From: Bacillota bacterium
GTDB taxonomy: Bacteria; Bacillota; Clostridia; Peptostreptococcales; Anaerovoracaceae
NCBI GenBank assembly: GCA_017621195.1
Contig: JAGATO010000172.1
Span: 1 to 5,084 of the forward strand
DNA length: 5,084 nucleotides
Direction: 5' to 3'
Shown: positions 4,103 through 5,084 of the stretch, in pieces
Layout: each line of letters begins with the position of its first letter
Numbering within the stretch: the stretch's first letter is position 1
Position numbers and translations under genes: made by a program
Notes under the pieces: generated by a model
What the model was told of the DNA's origin: nothing
What the model saw: the letters and a program-made list of their open reading frames with translations, nothing else
Database searches by the model: none

Positions 4103-5084
4103 ATGAAACCGATTTTGATGATCGATTTCGGAAGCACCAACACCAAAGTGACGGCAGTGGATCTGGAAGAGGGAAAGCTTCTGGGAACGGCCGCCAGCTA
4201 CACCACGGTTCAGACCGATGTGAACGAGGGCCTGGACAATGCGCTGCAGCTGCTTTCGGAAAAGATCGGAACATTGGAATACGAACAACGCTACGCCTGT
4301 TCCAGCGCCGCTGGCGGTCTGAAAATGATCAGCTGCGGACTGGTGCCGGAGCTGACGGCGGAAGCCGCCAGACAGGCATCCTTAGGCGCGGGGGCCAAGG
4401 TGATGAAGGTGTATTCCTACCAGCTGACCGAGGATGATGCAGAAGAGATCCAACAGCTGGCGCCGGACATCTTTCTCCTGACCGGCGGAACCGACGGCGG
4501 AAACAAGGAAAACATCATCGAAAATGCCAGAATGCTGGCTCAGATTCCCTTGAACTTCCCCATTGTAGTGGCCGGAAACCGGGCGGCGGCCAGAACGTGT
4601 GAGCGCATCCTCACCGAGGCCGGAAAGCAGGTCAAGGTCTGCGAAAACGTCATGCCCCGGTTCAATCAGCTGAACATCGGACCGGCCCAGGCCATGATCC
4701 GCGAGGTCTTTCTGGAACGGATCATCAAGGCAAAAGGGCTGTCCAAGGCCAGCCAGCTGATCTCCGGCATCATGATGCCGACCCCGGCGGCGGTGCTTGC
4801 CGCTATGGAGCTGCTGTCCAAAGGGACGGAAAACCAGCCGGGACTGGCAAATTTACTGACGATTCAATCGGCTTTAACCAAACGCCCGATCGAAGAAATC
4901 ATCCGTGAGTTTGAAGGAAAAGGATACGGCGATTTGAAAAAAGCCATCGGACAAACCGTCTTTGATTTCTTAAGCGATCTGCAATCGAAATACAAAGAAG
5001 TCGTCGACAGCGGCCTGATCGATACGGTATTAAAAGAAGGCGCCGAAAAAGCCAACCGGATCGCGAATAAAAAAATCAATAAAG
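4103..5084 (+). CDS. glmL: GlmL/MutL-family protein whose frame runs into a TrpRS C-terminus (chimeric, 3' incomplete)
   Basis: Residues 1 to about 245 match GlmL/MutL, the ASKHA-fold ATPase-like protein encoded beside glutamate mutase and thought to act as a chaperone or repair factor for the B12 enzyme. Visible marks are the N-terminal phosphate loop IDFGSTNTK (7-15), ACSSAAGGL, FLLTGGTDGGN, VVAGNRAAA and MPTPAAVLAAMELLSKGT. True GlmL proteins run to about 460 residues and continue with a second ATP-binding motif of the DxGGATTD type; that is missing here. Instead, from P246-G-L on, the frame matches the C-terminal domain of tryptophanyl-tRNA synthetase to the window end (residue 327), with no stop. 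The ATG is preceded by GGTGA (4093-4097) five bases away. As written the product would lack half of GlmL and should not work. A misassembly is likely, in which case the native glmL continues elsewhere. Confidence 0.85.
   Translation, partial: MKPILMIDFGSTNTKVTAVDLEEGKLLGTAASYTTVQTDVNEGLDNALQLLSEKIGTLEYEQRYACSSAAGGLKMISCGLVPELTAEAARQASLGAGAKVMKVYSYQLTEDDAEEIQQLAPDIFLLTGGTDGGNKENIIENARMLAQIPLNFPIVVAGNRAAARTCERILTEAGKQVKVCENVMPRFNQLNIGPAQAMIREVFLERIIKAKGLSKASQLISGIMMPTPAAVLAAMELLSKGTENQPGLANLLTIQSALTKRPIEEIIREFEGKGYGDLKKAIGQTVFDFLSDLQSKYKEVVDSGLIDTVLKEGAEKANRIANKKINK
4838..5084 (+). pseudogene. trpS: C-terminal fragment of tryptophanyl-tRNA synthetase joined in frame to glmL
   Basis: From codon 4838 the frame reads PGLANLLTIQSALT, then EEIIREFEGKGYGDLKK, and later EGAEKANRIANKK. 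These are hallmarks of the C-terminal helical, anticodon-recognising domain of TrpRS (E. coli and Bacillus proteins have NLL..., FEGK/YEGKGYG..., EGAEKA/DGAAKA... at the same spacing). About 80 residues are present; only some 10-15 residues would be missing to the usual end. The catalytic part with the HIGH-like and KMSKS motifs is absent. Composition differs sharply from the glmL part: about 42% G+C against about 60%, and all 11 lysines are AAA. The exact join cannot be fixed, since E-N-Q-P-G-L could belong to either parent; it lies roughly within 4829-4853. Confidence 0.85.

Noticed and set aside
3686..4288. Minus-strand frames of up to 200 codons opposite glmS and glmL
   Set aside because: They are shadows of genes carrying complete diagnostic motifs on the plus strand.
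1..5084. CRISPR arrays, tRNA/rRNA genes, insertion sequences, phage or toxin-antitoxin genes
   Set aside because: I looked on both strands and found no spaced direct repeats, tRNA-like cloverleaf, transposase motif or small paired genes. The window is metabolic apart from the chimeric end.

Overview
The window looks like part of the glutamate-fermentation (methylaspartate pathway) region of an anaerobic bacterium, probably a member of the Clostridia. This rests on a coenzyme-B12-dependent glutamate mutase sigma subunit (glmS), the start of its partner gene glmL, an oxygen-sensitive-type two-subunit Fe-S hydro-lyase, strong Gram-positive-style ribosome binding sites and sigma-A-type promoters. 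Species cannot be named from the sequence.

Layout. Positions 2-553 hold the 3' end of a gene I do not recognise. A promoter (602-630) with an extended -10 and a leader hairpin (650-692) then drive a tight three-gene operon. It comprises the alpha (731-1570) and beta (1583-2140) subunits of a class I fumarase-type hydro-lyase, best read as mesaconase from its context, and a GntR/YtrA-type regulator (2142-3134). The operon closes with a strong bidirectional terminator (3161-3206). On the other side of that terminator, on the minus strand, lies a short remnant of a Fis-type helix-turn-helix (3217-3357), apparently the last trace of a lost convergent regulator gene. After a T-rich spacer comes a consensus promoter (3528-3556), a second leader hairpin (3569-3613), glmS (3668-4087) and glmL (from 4103).

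How the genes fit together. Glutamate mutase turns L-glutamate into (2S,3S)-3-methylaspartate. Methylaspartase, not in this window, would give mesaconate, and mesaconase hydrates that to citramalate on the way to acetate and pyruvate. GlmL is the MutL-family ATPase-like partner encoded with glutamate mutase. The two promoters share the exact 12-mer TGATACATTTGA close to their start sites, so the GntR protein could control both units.

Most unusual point. The glmL reading frame is a chimera. About 245 residues of good GlmL/MutL sequence pass, without loss of frame, into the C-terminal domain of tryptophanyl-tRNA synthetase. At the same point G+C falls from about 60% to about 42% and lysine codons become exclusively AAA. 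The seam lies about 240 bases from the window end, so an assembly misjoin is the leading explanation, with a real recombination event as the alternative.
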